Below the pieces are notes generated by a model that was given only the letters and a program-made list of their open reading frames with translations, ran no database searches and was not told the DNA's origin. Position numbers and translations under genes: made by a program. Positions 36,106-46,550 of a DNA stretch of 64,000 bases are shown here, piece by piece (positions within the stretch are counted from its first letter, which is position 1; every line of letters begins with the position of its first letter). The stretch comes from Pseudideonella sakaiensis (GTDB lineage Bacteria; Pseudomonadota; Gammaproteobacteria; Burkholderiales; Burkholderiaceae_C), in NCBI RefSeq assembly GCF_001293525.1, contig NZ_BBYR01000039.1:124001-188000 (forward strand), given 5' to 3'.

Positions 36106-37911
36106 TCAGACCCGGGTGTCCCAGCGCGCCGACAGGCGCTGGGCGGCATTGATGATGCCGACCATGGAGTAGGTCTGCGGGAAGTTGCCCCACATCTCGC
36201 CAGTCACCGGGTGGGTGTCCTCGGACAGCAGGCCCAGCGGGTTGCGCACCGCCAGCAGGGCCTCGAAGATCTCGCGCGCCTGCTCGCGCCGGCCGATGCG
36301 GGCCAGCGCATCGATGCGCCAGAAGGCGCAGATGTTGAACGAGGTCTCCGGCAGGCCGAAATCGTCGGGCGCCTCGTAGCGCCGCATGTAGGGGCCGTCG
36401 CAGAGCGTGGCCTCCAGCGCGTCGACCGTGGCGACGAAGCGCGGGTCCATCGGGTCGATCATGCCGACCTCGGCCATCAGCAGCACGCTGGCGTCCAGCT
36501 CGCGGCCGCCGAAGCTCTCCGCGAAGGCCTGGCGTGACTCGCTCCAGGACTGGGTCAGCACCTTGTGGCGGATGCCTTCCGCACGGGCCTGCCACAGTGC
36601 GGCGCGCTCGGCCAGCCCGAAGCTGGCCGCGATCTTGGCGAGCCGGTCGCAGGCGGCCCAGTTCATCAGCACCGAGGAGGTGTGCACCCGCGCCCGGGTG
36701 CGCAGCTCCCACATGCCGGCGTCCGGCTCGGCGTGGATCGCATACGCGCGCTCGCCGACCGCCTCCAGCAGCTCGAACTCGTGCCGCGTGCCCGGCCGCA
36801 GCAGGCGGCGGTCGTGGAAGGACTGGGCCGCGCCGAGCACGATGTTGCCGTAGACGTCGTGCTGGAAATGCTCCGCCGCCTGGTTGCCCACGCGCACCGG
36901 CCGGTGGCCACGGTAGCCGCCGAGGTGCTCGAGCACCTGCTCGGGCAGCTGGCTCTCGAGGCCGATGCCGTACAGCGGCTGGATGTGCCCGCCGGCCACC
37001 TGGCCGATCGCATCCCACATCCAGCGCAGGTAGTCCTCCATCGTGCCGGACTCGGACAGCGTGTTCAGCGCCCGCACCACGAAGAAGGCGTCGCGCAGCC
37101 AGCAGAAGCGGTAGTCCCAGTTGCGCGCCGAGCCGGGCGCCTCGGGGATGCTGGTCGTCATCGCCGCGACGATCGCGCCCGTCTCCTCGTAGAGGCACAT
37201 CTTGAGCGTGATCGCGGCGCGGATCACGGCGTCCTGCCATTCGAGCGGGATCGCGAGGCTGCGCGTCCACAGCCGCCAGTACTGCACGGTCTGTTCCTCG
37301 AGCTGGCGCGCATGGTCCTCGATCACCGCCTCGACCGGCTCGTCGGCGCCCAGCAGCAGGCTGATCGGCCGGTTCAGCGAGAAGGCCGTCTCGTCGAGCA
37401 GGTAGGTGATCGGCGCGTCGGTGGTCAGCCGCAGCGTCAGGCCGTCGCCGCAGCCGACGAAGCGCAGGTGGTTGCTGCCGCGGGTGCGCGCCAGCGTCGC
37501 CCGGCCCCAGTCGCCGCTCGGCCGCACCTGCAGCCGGATGCGCGGCACGCCCTGCAGCGGCCGCACGCGGCGCACCAGCAGCATCGGCCGCACCGGGCGG
37601 CCATGGCGGAAGAAGCGCGGCGCGAAGTCGGTCACCTCGATCGCGCCGCCGCGGTCGTCGTAGAGGCGGGTGCGCAGCACCGCGGTGTTCTCGTCGTAGG
37701 CCTGCTCGGTGCGCACGCAGCCCTCGAGCTGCACCTGCGCGCTGCCGTCGGCGCCGATGCCGTCGGCCGAGTCCATCAGCGCGTGGAACACCGGCGTCGA
37801 GTCGAAGCGCGGCATGCAGCTCCAGACGATGCGGGCACGGTCATCGACCAGGGCGCTGATCGTGCAGTTGCCGATCAGGCCGAGGCGCAGGCTGGCGGCG
37901 GTCGGGCTCAT
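36106..37911 (-). CDS. Glycoside hydrolase family 15 protein
   Basis: A 601-residue protein in the COG3387 glucoamylase/trehalase-like group. The N-terminal super-sandwich domain (about 1-215) starts SLRLGLIGNCTISALVDDRARIVWSCMPRFDS, and the (alpha/alpha)6 barrel follows, with GSARNWDYRFCWLRDAFF, the usual substrate-site signature, and PETSFNICAFWRIDALARIGR with a conserved acidic residue. Relatives hydrolyse trehalose, isomaltose or maltodextrin ends. It is the last gene of the minus-strand glgC-glgX-treZ-treY cluster, 74 bases after treY, so it probably trims glucans or degrades trehalose there. Confidence 0.88.
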   Translation of the reverse strand: MSPTAASLRLGLIGNCTISALVDDRARIVWSCMPRFDSTPVFHALMDSADGIGADGSAQVQLEGCVRTEQAYDENTAVLRTRLYDDRGGAIEVTDFAPRFFRHGRPVRPMLLVRRVRPLQGVPRIRLQVRPSGDWGRATLARTRGSNHLRFVGCGDGLTLRLTTDAPITYLLDETAFSLNRPISLLLGADEPVEAVIEDHARQLEEQTVQYWRLWTRSLAIPLEWQDAVIRAAITLKMCLYEETGAIVAAMTTSIPEAPGSARNWDYRFCWLRDAFFVVRALNTLSESGTMEDYLRWMWDAIGQVAGGHIQPLYGIGLESQLPEQVLEHLGGYRGHRPVRVGNQAAEHFQHDVYGNIVLGAAQSFHDRRLLRPGTRHEFELLEAVGERAYAIHAEPDAGMWELRTRARVHTSSVLMNWAACDRLAKIAASFGLAERAALWQARAEGIRHKVLTQSWSESRQAFAESFGGRELDASVLLMAEVGMIDPMDPRFVATVDALEATLCDGPYMRRYEAPDDFGLPETSFNICAFWRIDALARIGRREQAREIFEALLAVRNPLGLLSEDTHPVTGEMWGNFPQTYSMVGIINAAQRLSARWDTRV

Positions 37912-37985
37912 GGGGTCTCCGGAAGGTCCACGGGGGTCGGCCGGCCGCGCAGCCGCAGGACTGCGCGCGGCAAGGCCGGACGATG

Positions 37986-40940
37986 TTACGCCGGCACCCG
38001 GGCGCGCGGCACGAAGACCGCGGCGACCGGCAGGCGCGCGAACAGGGGGCCGACGGCGAGGTGCTCGCCGTCGAGCAGGCCGGGCTGCAGGCCGAGCAGC
38101 TCGCGGCCGGCGCCACGCAGCGCCGCCGGCAGCCGCAGCACCGTGTCGCCCCAGTCCGCGGCAGCGGGCCAGCGGCCCGGCGGCAGGCCCAGGCCGGCGA
38201 ACTTGCGGCCGGCGGCGACCAGCAGCACGCCCTCGCGCCCGCGCCGCGCGAAGGCGAGCACGTGGCGGCGGCGCGCGCCCTCGACGCGCAGCGGCAGGTA
38301 GCTGCCGCTCTCGAACAGCGCCGGCTGGCTGCGGCGCAGCGTCAGCAGCTGCCACAGGATCCACAGCTTCAGCCGGCCGTCCCAGGGCGTGCGGGCGAGC
38401 GCCGCGAGCGCGGGCGCCGGGTCGGCGGCCTCGCGCAGCGCCTCGAGCTCGCGCAGCACCGCCTCGCGCGCCGCGAAGTCCACCGGCTGGCGGTTGTCGG
38501 GGTCGACCAGCGTCAGCGCCATCAGCTCGTGGCCCTGGTAGAGGTCGGGCACGCCGGGCGAGGCGAACTTCAGCGTGGTCATCGACAGGCTGTTCAGCGC
38601 GCCGAACCAGGCCAGCGTGTCGGCGCGCGCCTGCAGCTCGGCCAGCGCCGGGTTGCCGTCCAGCCGGGCCAGCAGGCCGCGCACGAAGGCGCCCAGCGCG
38701 GCCTCGTACGCGGGATCGGGCCGGGCCCAGGCGGTGCGGCGCTTGGCCTCGCGCGCGGCCTTCAGCGCGTAGGCCTCGATGCGCTCGCGGTAGGCCGGCA
38801 GGCCGGCCTCGTCGAGCCCGCCGGGTGGCAGCGTGCCCAGCAGGGTCTGGTGCAGCAGCACCTGGTCGGCCCGCGACGGCGCCTCGCGCCCGTCGACCTC
38901 GGTGCGCCAGGGGCGCGTCAGCGTGCGCCAGCGCGTCAGGCCGAGCTTCCACGCCGCCGGCTGCTCGGACAGCACGTCGATGCGCAGGCGCACGTCCTCG
39001 GAGCGCTTGTGGTCGTGCGTGGAGCTGGCCAGCAGGGTGTGCGGCCAGTGCCGCGCGCGGTCGGCGCTGGCGCCGTGGAAGGCCGCCGCCGAGGTGCCGA
39101 AGCGCGCCGGCTCGCCGCCGACCTCGTTCAGCGAGACCAGCCGGTGCCAGCGGTAGAACGCGGTGTCCTCCACGCCCTTGGCCGCCACCGGTGCGCAGAA
39201 CTGCTGGAAGGCCATCGCGAAGGCGCCGACCTCGGCCTCGCTGCCCGGCACCGTGGGCAGCCCGAGCAGGCAGCCGCGGATGAAGTCGAACACCGCGTCG
39301 TCGATCGATTCGCTGCGGCGCCGCGCCTGCGCGATCGCCCAGTCGACGAAGCGCCGGTCCTGGGCCGACGCGACGACGCCGGGGCCGTCGCCGCGCGGCG
39401 CGACGTAGGTGCGGTAGACCGGCATCGCGGCCGCCACCTCGGCCAGCGCCTCGCGCAGCGTCGGCAGCCCGTGGTCGCGCGTGCGGCGATCGCGCAGCGC
39501 GAGGCGCTGCAGGGCCTGCGACAGCGTGGTCAGCTGGGCCGACAGCGCGCCGCGCGCGACCTGGCGCTTGCAGTCCACCGCGAGCGCCTCGAAGTCCTGC
39601 GGCTCCTCGGCGCCCACCTGGCCGTGCCACAGGCGCTCCATCCGGGCCCCGTTGGCGCGCTCGACGAACAGCCCGTTCACCAGGTTGGCGAAGCGGTAGC
39701 CGGTGCTGCCGTGCACCGCCCAGTCGCGCGGCACCTCCTCGTAGCCGGCGGCGATCTTCTCGGCCACGACGTAGAGCGGGCGGAACGGGCCGTCCGGGCC
39801 CGGCGCCGCGCCTTCCGCCGGCAGCGGCAGGCCGGCGCGGCGCGCGTAGCCGTGCTGCAGGCGCTCGAAGTAGCGCGCCGGGTCGTGCAGGCCGTCCGGG
39901 TGGTCGATGCGCAGGCCGTCGATCCAGCCGGCGGCAGCCAGGTCCAGCGCCTTGGCCTGCACCGCCTCGAACACGGCCGGATCCTCGATGCGCAGCGCGG
40001 CCAGTTCGTTGACGTCGAAGAAGCGCCGATAGTTGATCTCGTCGGCCGCCATGCGCCAGTGCGCGAGCCGGTAGGCCTGGGCCTCGTGCAGCGCGTCCAG
40101 CGCGTCGCGGGCCTGCGGCGCATTCAGCGCCGCGACCGCTTCCGCGACGGCCGCGGCCGGCGCGGGCTCGGCCAGCGTCGTCGCCAGTTCGCGCTGCAGC
40201 GCCCGCTGGCGCTCGCGGCGCTGGCCGTGCAGCCCGGCGTCGGCCTCGCGCCCCGGCAGCGCGGCGAAGGCGGCCGCCAGCGCCGCGAGGCGCTCGCCGG
40301 CGGCCCCGCCGGCCAGCGACGCGGCCGGCCCCAGCACGCGGTGGTAGCGGGCCGGGTCGAGCGGGAAGCGGTGGCCGTGGTAGCGCAGCACCAGGGCACC
40401 GCGGGCGGGCTCCGCGGCCAGCACGATCTCGCCGCGCTCCAGCACCTCGCCGTAGGACGCGCCGAGCACCGGCACCAGCAGCCGTCCGCGCAGCGCCGGG
40501 TTGGGCGGGTTCCAGTCGATGTCGAACCAGGCCGCGTGCGGCGAGGCCGGGCCGTTCTCCAGCACGTCCATCCACCAGGCGTTGTCGGCGCCGAACACGC
40601 CCATGTGGTTGGGCACCTGGTCCAGCAGCAGGCCCAGGCCGAGCGCCCGCGCCGCACCGGCGAAGCGCAGGAAGCCCGCCTCGCCGCCCAGCTCGGGGCT
40701 GATCTCGGCGGGGTCGACCACGTCGTAGCCGTGGCGGCTGCCGGGCCGCGCGCGCAGGATCGGCGAGCAGTAGACGTGGCTCACGCCGAGGCGCGCCAGG
40801 TAGGGCAGCACGGGGATGGCCGCATCGAAGCCGAAGTCCGCGTGCAGCTGCAGGCGGTAGGTCGCGCGGGGAATGCGTGCGCCGATGGGGCGGCGGGACG
40901 GACCGCGGCGTGGCGCGGCGGCGGAAGGGGTCGGACTCAT
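37986..40940 (-). CDS. treY: Malto-oligosyltrehalose synthase
   Basis: A 984-residue GH13 enzyme that turns the reducing-end glucose pair of maltodextrin into a trehalosyl unit by intramolecular transglycosylation. Evidence: ATYRLQLHADFGFDAAIPVLPYLARLGVSHVYCSPIL at the start, LLLDQVPNHMGVFGADNAWWMDVLENG, catalytic Asp in GWIDGLRIDHPDGLHDP, Glu in YVVAEKIAAGYEEVP, GVEDTAFYRWHRLVSLNEVG and GVPDLYQGHELMALTLVDPDNRQPVD. It is longer than many TreY proteins because of Ala-rich expansion. Its ATG overlaps the end of treZ by four bases. Confidence 0.95.
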   Translation of the reverse strand: MSPTPSAAAPRRGPSRRPIGARIPRATYRLQLHADFGFDAAIPVLPYLARLGVSHVYCSPILRARPGSRHGYDVVDPAEISPELGGEAGFLRFAGAARALGLGLLLDQVPNHMGVFGADNAWWMDVLENGPASPHAAWFDIDWNPPNPALRGRLLVPVLGASYGEVLERGEIVLAAEPARGALVLRYHGHRFPLDPARYHRVLGPAASLAGGAAGERLAALAAAFAALPGREADAGLHGQRRERQRALQRELATTLAEPAPAAAVAEAVAALNAPQARDALDALHEAQAYRLAHWRMAADEINYRRFFDVNELAALRIEDPAVFEAVQAKALDLAAAGWIDGLRIDHPDGLHDPARYFERLQHGYARRAGLPLPAEGAAPGPDGPFRPLYVVAEKIAAGYEEVPRDWAVHGSTGYRFANLVNGLFVERANGARMERLWHGQVGAEEPQDFEALAVDCKRQVARGALSAQLTTLSQALQRLALRDRRTRDHGLPTLREALAEVAAAMPVYRTYVAPRGDGPGVVASAQDRRFVDWAIAQARRRSESIDDAVFDFIRGCLLGLPTVPGSEAEVGAFAMAFQQFCAPVAAKGVEDTAFYRWHRLVSLNEVGGEPARFGTSAAAFHGASADRARHWPHTLLASSTHDHKRSEDVRLRIDVLSEQPAAWKLGLTRWRTLTRPWRTEVDGREAPSRADQVLLHQTLLGTLPPGGLDEAGLPAYRERIEAYALKAAREAKRRTAWARPDPAYEAALGAFVRGLLARLDGNPALAELQARADTLAWFGALNSLSMTTLKFASPGVPDLYQGHELMALTLVDPDNRQPVDFAAREAVLRELEALREAADPAPALAALARTPWDGRLKLWILWQLLTLRRSQPALFESGSYLPLRVEGARRRHVLAFARRGREGVLLVAAGRKFAGLGLPPGRWPAAADWGDTVLRLPAALRGAGRELLGLQPGLLDGEHLAVGPLFARLPVAAVFVPRARVPA

Positions 40941-42889
40941 GTCGGCGGGAGGGCGCAGGCATCGGCCGCAGCGCCCGTCGCTGCAGCCTTGGGGACGGGG
41001 GCGGTCGGCGGCAGCCACAGCACCTGCACCTGTTCCGGCGCCAGGCCGTCGGCACCGGCCGGCGTGCCGCCGACGTGCAGCAGCCGCTCGCCGGGCACGG
41101 CCGGCCGCGGCACGGCGCCGGGGCCGAAGTTCAGCAGGATGCGCCAGGTCCCCGCCGCGCCGAGCGGCCAGTCGACGCACCACGCGCGCGGCCCGAGCGG
41201 CCGCGCCTGGCCCCCGCTGCGCAGCTGCGGCAGCACGGGCTGCAGGTGCTCGCGGCGCAGCCGCAGCAGGCCGGCCACCAGCGCCTGCCGGCGTTGGCCG
41301 GCGGGCGTCTCGGTCTCCTCCCAGCGCAGGCGGGCGGCCTCGAAGGTGGCCGGGTCGTTCGGATCGGGCAGCGCCGCCCGCCGTGCCGGGTCGGCGAAGG
41401 CGTCGAAGCCGGCGAACTCCGCACGGCGGCCGTCCGAGACCGCCCGGCCCAGCGCACCGTCGAACTCGCAGAAATAGGGGAAGGGCGTGCTCGCCGCGAA
41501 CTCCTCGCCCATGAAGAGCATCGGCACCGCCGGCGCGAGCAGCAAGGCCGTGAGCAGCGCCTCCACGCGGACGGCCGGCGCCACGGCGTCGAGCCGCTCG
41601 CCGAAGGCCCGGTTGCCGACCTGGTCGTGGTTCTGCAGGAAGTTCACGAAGGCGACCGGCGGCAGCCCGGCGCTCGGCTCGCCCCGCGGCTTGCCGCCGC
41701 GGTGCGCGCTGGGCTGGCCCTGGTAGACGAAGCCCCCGGCCAGCGCGCGCGCGAGGTCGGCCGCCGGGTCGGCAGCGTAGTCGGCGTAGTAGCCGGCCGT
41801 CTCGCCGGTGGCCAGCACGTGGGCCGCGTGGTGCCAGTCGTCGTTCCACTGGGCTGTGGCCAGCCGCGGCGAGCCGGCGGCGTCGCGCTGCAGCCAGTCC
41901 GCGCGGTTGTCGTCGTTCTCCAGCACCAGGTGCACGTGGCGGTGCCGGCCCGGGCCCCGGTGCAGCGCCTCGGCGATCTCGTCGACGAGGTGGCGCGCCG
42001 AGCGGTCCTCGATCGCATGCACCGCATCGAGCCGCAGCCCGTCCATCCGGTACTCGGTGAGCCAGTGCAGCGCGTTGTCGACGAAGAAGCGGCGCACCGT
42101 GGCCGAGCGCGGGCCGTCGACATTCAGCGCATCGCCCCAGGGCGTGCGACGCGCCGCGTCGAAGAAGCTCCGGCAGTGCGCATGCAGGTAGTTGCCGTCC
42201 GGCCCGAAGTGGTTGTAGACCACGTCGAGCAGCACCATCAGCCCCAGCCCGTGGGCCCGGTCGACGAAGTGGCGCAGGTCGTCCGGCGGCCCGTAGCAGG
42301 CGGCCGGCGCGAACGGCAGCACGCCGTCGTAGCCCCAGCCGCGGCGGCCACCGAAGGACGCCAGCGGCATCAGCTCGACCGCGGTGATGCCGAGCGCCGC
42401 GAGCGCCGGCAGCTTCCGCGCCGCAGCGCGGAAGCTGCCTTCCGGCGTGAAGCTGCCCACGTGCAGTTCGTAGAGCACCGCCTCGTGCCAGGGCCGGCCG
42501 GTCCAGCCATCGTGCTGCCACACGAAGGCATTCGGGTCGACGACCTCGCTCGGGCCGTGCACGCCGTCGGGGTTGCTGCGCGAGGCCGGGTCGGGCACGG
42601 CCAGGCCATCGGCGGCCGGCGCGCCCGGCGCGCGTGGCACGCGGTAGCGGTAGCGTTCGCCGGGCCCGGCGTCGGGCGCCTCGTGGCGCACCCAGCCCGC
42701 GTCGTCCGGCCGCAGCACGCGCGCCTCGCGCAGCCGGCCGTCCGCGCCGAAGCGCTCCAGCACCACCTCCTGCTGGTCCGGCGCCCACAGCCGGTAGACC
42801 ACGCCGCCGCGCGGCAGCAGCTCGGCCCCGAAGGGCATCGCGTGCACCTCGCCGAGGCCGGTGCCGGTGCGGTGGGCGCGGCTCGGCAT
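40937..42889 (-). CDS. treZ: Malto-oligosyltrehalose trehalohydrolase
   Basis: A 650-residue GH13 hydrolase that releases trehalose from the TreY product. An N-terminal beta-sandwich (VVYRLWAPDQQEVVLERF) precedes the barrel: ELHVGSFTPEGSF, ITAVELMPLASFGGRRGWGYDGVLPFAP, VVYNHFGPDGNYL, catalytic Asp in MDGLRLDAVHAI, Glu in HLVLENDDNR, and FLQNHDQVGNRAFGERL. ATG 42889 follows glgX by 4 bases; an internal ATG at 42838 is a possible alternative start. Translation is coupled to treY at the 3' end. Confidence 0.95.
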   Translation of the reverse strand: MPSRAHRTGTGLGEVHAMPFGAELLPRGGVVYRLWAPDQQEVVLERFGADGRLREARVLRPDDAGWVRHEAPDAGPGERYRYRVPRAPGAPAADGLAVPDPASRSNPDGVHGPSEVVDPNAFVWQHDGWTGRPWHEAVLYELHVGSFTPEGSFRAAARKLPALAALGITAVELMPLASFGGRRGWGYDGVLPFAPAACYGPPDDLRHFVDRAHGLGLMVLLDVVYNHFGPDGNYLHAHCRSFFDAARRTPWGDALNVDGPRSATVRRFFVDNALHWLTEYRMDGLRLDAVHAIEDRSARHLVDEIAEALHRGPGRHRHVHLVLENDDNRADWLQRDAAGSPRLATAQWNDDWHHAAHVLATGETAGYYADYAADPAADLARALAGGFVYQGQPSAHRGGKPRGEPSAGLPPVAFVNFLQNHDQVGNRAFGERLDAVAPAVRVEALLTALLLAPAVPMLFMGEEFAASTPFPYFCEFDGALGRAVSDGRRAEFAGFDAFADPARRAALPDPNDPATFEAARLRWEETETPAGQRRQALVAGLLRLRREHLQPVLPQLRSGGQARPLGPRAWCVDWPLGAAGTWRILLNFGPGAVPRPAVPGERLLHVGGTPAGADGLAPEQVQVLWLPPTAPVPKAAATGAAADACALPPT

Positions 42890-42893
42890 CGTG

Positions 42894-45032
42894 TCAGGCA
42901 GGCTCCGCGCCGCGCGGGCGCATCAGCATCACCAGCGAGCGCCCGCGCACCACCACCGCGCCGCCGCCGGCCACCGGCGCGCGCGCGGTGCAGGCGGCGG
43001 TCGAGGCCTCGGCGGTGTCCAGGCGCCAGCGCCAGCCCGCGCCGGCCCAGGGCGGCAGGTCGAAGCGGACATCCTCGTGGTGGGCGTTGAACATCAGCCA
43101 GAAGTCGTCGTCGACGCGGCGCACGCCGCGCGCATCGGTCTCGACCAGCTGGTCGCCGAAGATCAGCATGCCGACGCAGCGCGCGAAGTCCTCGTCCCAG
43201 TGCGACTCGGCCATGTCGCCGCCGTCGGGGCGCAGCCAGCGCACCTGGTGGCCGCGGTCACCGCGGTGGTCGGCGAAGAAATCGCGCCGGCGAAAGCTCG
43301 GGTGGGCCTTGCGCAGCGCGATCAGGTCGGCCACGAAATCGGTCAGCGCCTCGTCCTCGGGGCGGCGCGCCCAGTCCACCCAGCTGATCTCGTTGTCCTG
43401 CGCGTAGGCGTTGTTGTTGCCCTGCTGCGTGCGGCCGGCCTCGTCGCCGGCGAGCAGCATCGGCACGCCCTGCGACAGCAGCAAGGTGGCCAGCAGGTTG
43501 CGCTTCTGGCGCTCGCGCAGCGCGAGCACCTGCGGGTCCTCGGTCGGCCCCTCGGCGCCGCAGTTCCACGACAGGTTGTGGTTGTGCCCGTCGCGGTTGT
43601 CCTCGCCGTTCGCCTCGTTGTGCTTGTCGTTGTACGAGACCAGGTCGTGCAGCGTGAAGCCGTCGTGCGCGGCGACGAAGTTCACGCTCGCGTTCGGCCG
43701 CCGGCCGGCGCGGCCGTAGAGGTCGGAGGAGCCCGTCAGCCGGCGCGCGAACTCGCCGAGCCGGCCGCTGTCGCCCTTCCAGTAGGCGCGCACGCCGTCG
43801 CGGTAGCGGTCGTTCCACTCGGCCCAGCCGAGCGGGAAGTTGCCGACCTGGTAGCCACCGTCGCCGAGGTCCCAGGGCTCGGCGATCAGCTTCACCATGT
43901 TCAGCGTCGGGTCCTGGCGCACCGCGTCGAAGAAGCCGCCGAGGTGGTCCACGCGGCCGCCCTCGCGCGCCAGCGCCGACGCGAGGTCGAAGCGGAAGCC
44001 GTCGACGTGCATCTCCTCGACCCAGTAGCGCAGCGAGTCCATCACGAGCTGCAGCACGCGCGGGTGCTCGACGTTGAGCGTGTTGCCGCAGCCCGTGACG
44101 TCGTGGTAGTAGCGCCGGTCGTCGGCGAGGCGGTAGTAGGCGGCGTTGTCGATACCGCGCATCGACAGCGTGGGCCCGAGCTGGTTGCCTTCGCAGCTGT
44201 GGTTGTAGACCACGTCGAGGATGACCTCGATGCCGGCCGCATGCAGTGCCCGCACCATGGTCTTGAACTCCTTGACCTTGCGCGAGGCCGCATAGCGCAT
44301 CTCCGGCGCGAAGAAGCCGAGCGTGTTGTAGCCCCAGTAGTTCTGGCGCCCGGCCTCGGCCAGGTGGCGGTCGTTCGGGAAGGCGTGCACCGGCATCAGC
44401 TCGACCGTGGTCACGCCGAGCCGGCGCAGGTGGTCGATGGCCGGCGCGGTCGACAGGCCGGCATAGGTGCCGCGCAGCGAGGGCGGCACGTCCGGGTGGC
44501 GCATCGTGTAGCCGCGCACGTGGGTCTCGTAGACCACCATGTCGTTCCACGGCACGCGGGGCCGGCGGTCGTCGCCCCAGCTGAAGGCCCCCTCGAGCAC
44601 GCGGCACTTCGGCATGTGCCCAGCGCTGTCGCGGCGGTCGAAGGACAGGTCCTCGCGGCGGTGGCCGATGGTGTAGCCGTACAGCGCGTCGTGCCAGCGC
44701 AGCGTGCCGACGTAGTCCTTGGCGTAGGGGTCCAGCACCAGCTTGTGCGGGTTGAAGCGGTGCCCGTCCTGCGGCCGGTAGGGCCCGTGCACGCGGTAGC
44801 CGTAGGCCAGACCGGGCCGCGCCTGCGGCAGGTAGCCGTGCCAGACCTGGTCGGTGCACTCGCGCAGCGCGAGCCGCCGGCGCTCGTGGCCGCGCTCGTC
44901 GAACAGGCACAGCTCCACCTTCTCGGCGTGCTCGGAGAACACGGCGAAGTTCACGCCGTGCCCATCCCAGGTCGCACCGCGCGGGTAGGGGCTGCCGGGC
45001 CAGAGGGTGTCGATCGCGGCGACGTCGCTCAT
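42894..45032 (-). CDS. glgX: Glycogen debranching enzyme
   Basis: A 712-residue GH13 isoamylase-type enzyme. It starts GSPYPRGATWDGHGVNFAVFSEHAEKVELCLFD and has the GlgX-specific YETHVRGYTMRHPDVP, LDVVYNHSCEGN, catalytic Asp in VDGFRFDLASALAR, Glu in KLIAEPWDLGDGGYQVG, FVAAHDGFTLHDLVSYNDKHN and DEAGRTQQGNNNAYAQDNEISWVDW. It cuts alpha-1,6 branches of glycogen, supplying linear maltodextrin to TreY/TreZ. It lies 8 bases after glgC in the same operon. Confidence 0.96.
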   Translation of the reverse strand: MSDVAAIDTLWPGSPYPRGATWDGHGVNFAVFSEHAEKVELCLFDERGHERRRLALRECTDQVWHGYLPQARPGLAYGYRVHGPYRPQDGHRFNPHKLVLDPYAKDYVGTLRWHDALYGYTIGHRREDLSFDRRDSAGHMPKCRVLEGAFSWGDDRRPRVPWNDMVVYETHVRGYTMRHPDVPPSLRGTYAGLSTAPAIDHLRRLGVTTVELMPVHAFPNDRHLAEAGRQNYWGYNTLGFFAPEMRYAASRKVKEFKTMVRALHAAGIEVILDVVYNHSCEGNQLGPTLSMRGIDNAAYYRLADDRRYYHDVTGCGNTLNVEHPRVLQLVMDSLRYWVEEMHVDGFRFDLASALAREGGRVDHLGGFFDAVRQDPTLNMVKLIAEPWDLGDGGYQVGNFPLGWAEWNDRYRDGVRAYWKGDSGRLGEFARRLTGSSDLYGRAGRRPNASVNFVAAHDGFTLHDLVSYNDKHNEANGEDNRDGHNHNLSWNCGAEGPTEDPQVLALRERQKRNLLATLLLSQGVPMLLAGDEAGRTQQGNNNAYAQDNEISWVDWARRPEDEALTDFVADLIALRKAHPSFRRRDFFADHRGDRGHQVRWLRPDGGDMAESHWDEDFARCVGMLIFGDQLVETDARGVRRVDDDFWLMFNAHHEDVRFDLPPWAGAGWRWRLDTAEASTAACTARAPVAGGGAVVVRGRSLVMLMRPRGAEPA

Positions 45033-45040
45033 GGCGCCGT

Positions 45041-46276
45041 TCAGCCCGCGGCGAGCGGCGCGAAATAGCGCCGCGGCACGACGACGATGCCGCTGTCGCT
45101 CACGTGGAAGCGCTGGCGGTCGCGCACCGGATCGCCGCCGATCACCTCGCCCGGCGGGATGCGGTTGTCCTGGTCGATGATCGCGCGCGTGATGCGGGCG
45201 CCGCGCCCGATCACGGTGCGGTCCATCACGATCGAGTCGGCGATGCGGGCGTCGGGCTCGACGCGCACCGCGCGGCGCAGCAGCGCATGGTCGAGGCTCG
45301 CGCCGTCCACCAGGCAGCCGGACCCGAGCACCGACGCGCGGATGTCGCCGCCGACGATCTGCGCCGATTCCGACGCATCCGGGCTCGCGTAGATCGGCCA
45401 CTGCGGGTTGTTCATGCGGAAGCGGGCCTGGGCGCCGACGGTGTCGAAATGCGCGTCGTAGTACGCATCGATCGTGCCCACGTCGCGCCAGTAGGCCGGT
45501 TCCTCGTGTGCACCGACACCGGGAATGCGGTTGGTCGCGAAGTCGTAGGCCAGCACGCGGTGGCTGCGCGCCAGGCGCGGCAGGATGTCCTTGCCGAAGT
45601 CGCGCTCGCCGGCATCGACGGCACGGCGCAGCACGCGCAGCAGCACGTCGGTGGAGAACACGTAGTTGCCCATCGAGGCCAGCACCCGGTCGCCCTGCCC
45701 CGGCATGCGGTGCGCCTGGGCCGGCGCGGGCTTCTCCTGGAAGCCGCGCACCCAGAGGTCGTCGTCGGTCTCGACCACGCCGAAGGCCGTGCTCTGCTGC
45801 GCCGGCACCGGCAGCGTCGCGATGCTGACGTCGGCGCCGCGCGCCAGGTGGGCATCGATCATCTGGCGCACGTCCATGCGGTAGACATGGTCCGCGCCGA
45901 ACACGACGACCAGGTCGGGCCGGTGCGATTCGATCAGGTGCAGGTTCTGCGCCACCGCATCGGCGGTGCCCTGGAACCACTCCTTGCCGTTGCGCATCTG
46001 CGGGGGCACGACGGTGACGAAGTGGCGCGGGATGCAGTGCGCCATCGACCAGGCGTCCCGCACGTGCTCGATCAGGGCCTGCGACTTGTACTGCACCAGC
46101 AGGTAGACGGAGTAGATCTCGGAGTTGACGAGGTTGCTCAGCACGAAATCGACGATGCGGTGCTTGCCGTTGAAGGGCACCGAGGGCTTGCAGCGGTCCG
46201 CCGTCAGCGGATGCAGCCGCGTTCCTTCGCCACCGGCCATCACGAAGGCCAGCACCTCCGGGGCATGTCGTCTCAT
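45041..46276 (-). CDS. glgC: Glucose-1-phosphate adenylyltransferase
   Basis: A 411-residue nucleotidyltransferase that makes ADP-glucose for glycogen synthesis. N-terminal [39 protein letters not shown] contains the nucleotide and activator sites; [34 protein letters not shown] and [15 protein letters not shown] complete the catalytic domain. A left-handed beta-helix follows (residues about 300-410). ATG 46276 has AAAGGA 6 bases upstream. It is the first gene of the minus-strand operon; glgA and glgB are not in the window. Confidence 0.96.
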   Translation of the reverse strand: MRRHAPEVLAFVMAGGEGTRLHPLTADRCKPSVPFNGKHRIVDFVLSNLVNSEIYSVYLLVQYKSQALIEHVRDAWSMAHCIPRHFVTVVPPQMRNGKEWFQGTADAVAQNLHLIESHRPDLVVVFGADHVYRMDVRQMIDAHLARGADVSIATLPVPAQQSTAFGVVETDDDLWVRGFQEKPAPAQAHRMPGQGDRVLASMGNYVFSTDVLLRVLRRAVDAGERDFGKDILPRLARSHRVLAYDFATNRIPGVGAHEEPAYWRDVGTIDAYYDAHFDTVGAQARFRMNNPQWPIYASPDASESAQIVGGDIRASVLGSGCLVDGASLDHALLRRAVRVEPDARIADSIVMDRTVIGRGARITRAIIDQDNRIPPGEVIGGDPVRDRQRFHVSDSGIVVVPRRYFAPLAAG

Positions 46277-46550
46277 CGCGGTCCTTTCGTGAAGGAGGCC
46301 GGACGACGTGGCCTGCCCGCAGGGGCGCCATGCAACGTCTCCATGCCGACCGACGCAGTTTGAAACCGCCCCCGGCGCGCCGGCGTAGGACGATGGCGCT
46401 TTCGACCGTCGGCTGGCCCGAGAGGCGCCGGCCCTGCACGCGATGCGGCGACCTCCTACACGTCCACGCCCTGCCGCCCGGCAGCCGCCCCGCACCGCCG
46501 CACCGACACTGCAGCGTCAAGGAGGCGGCCCCTTGGCCGGCACGGACACC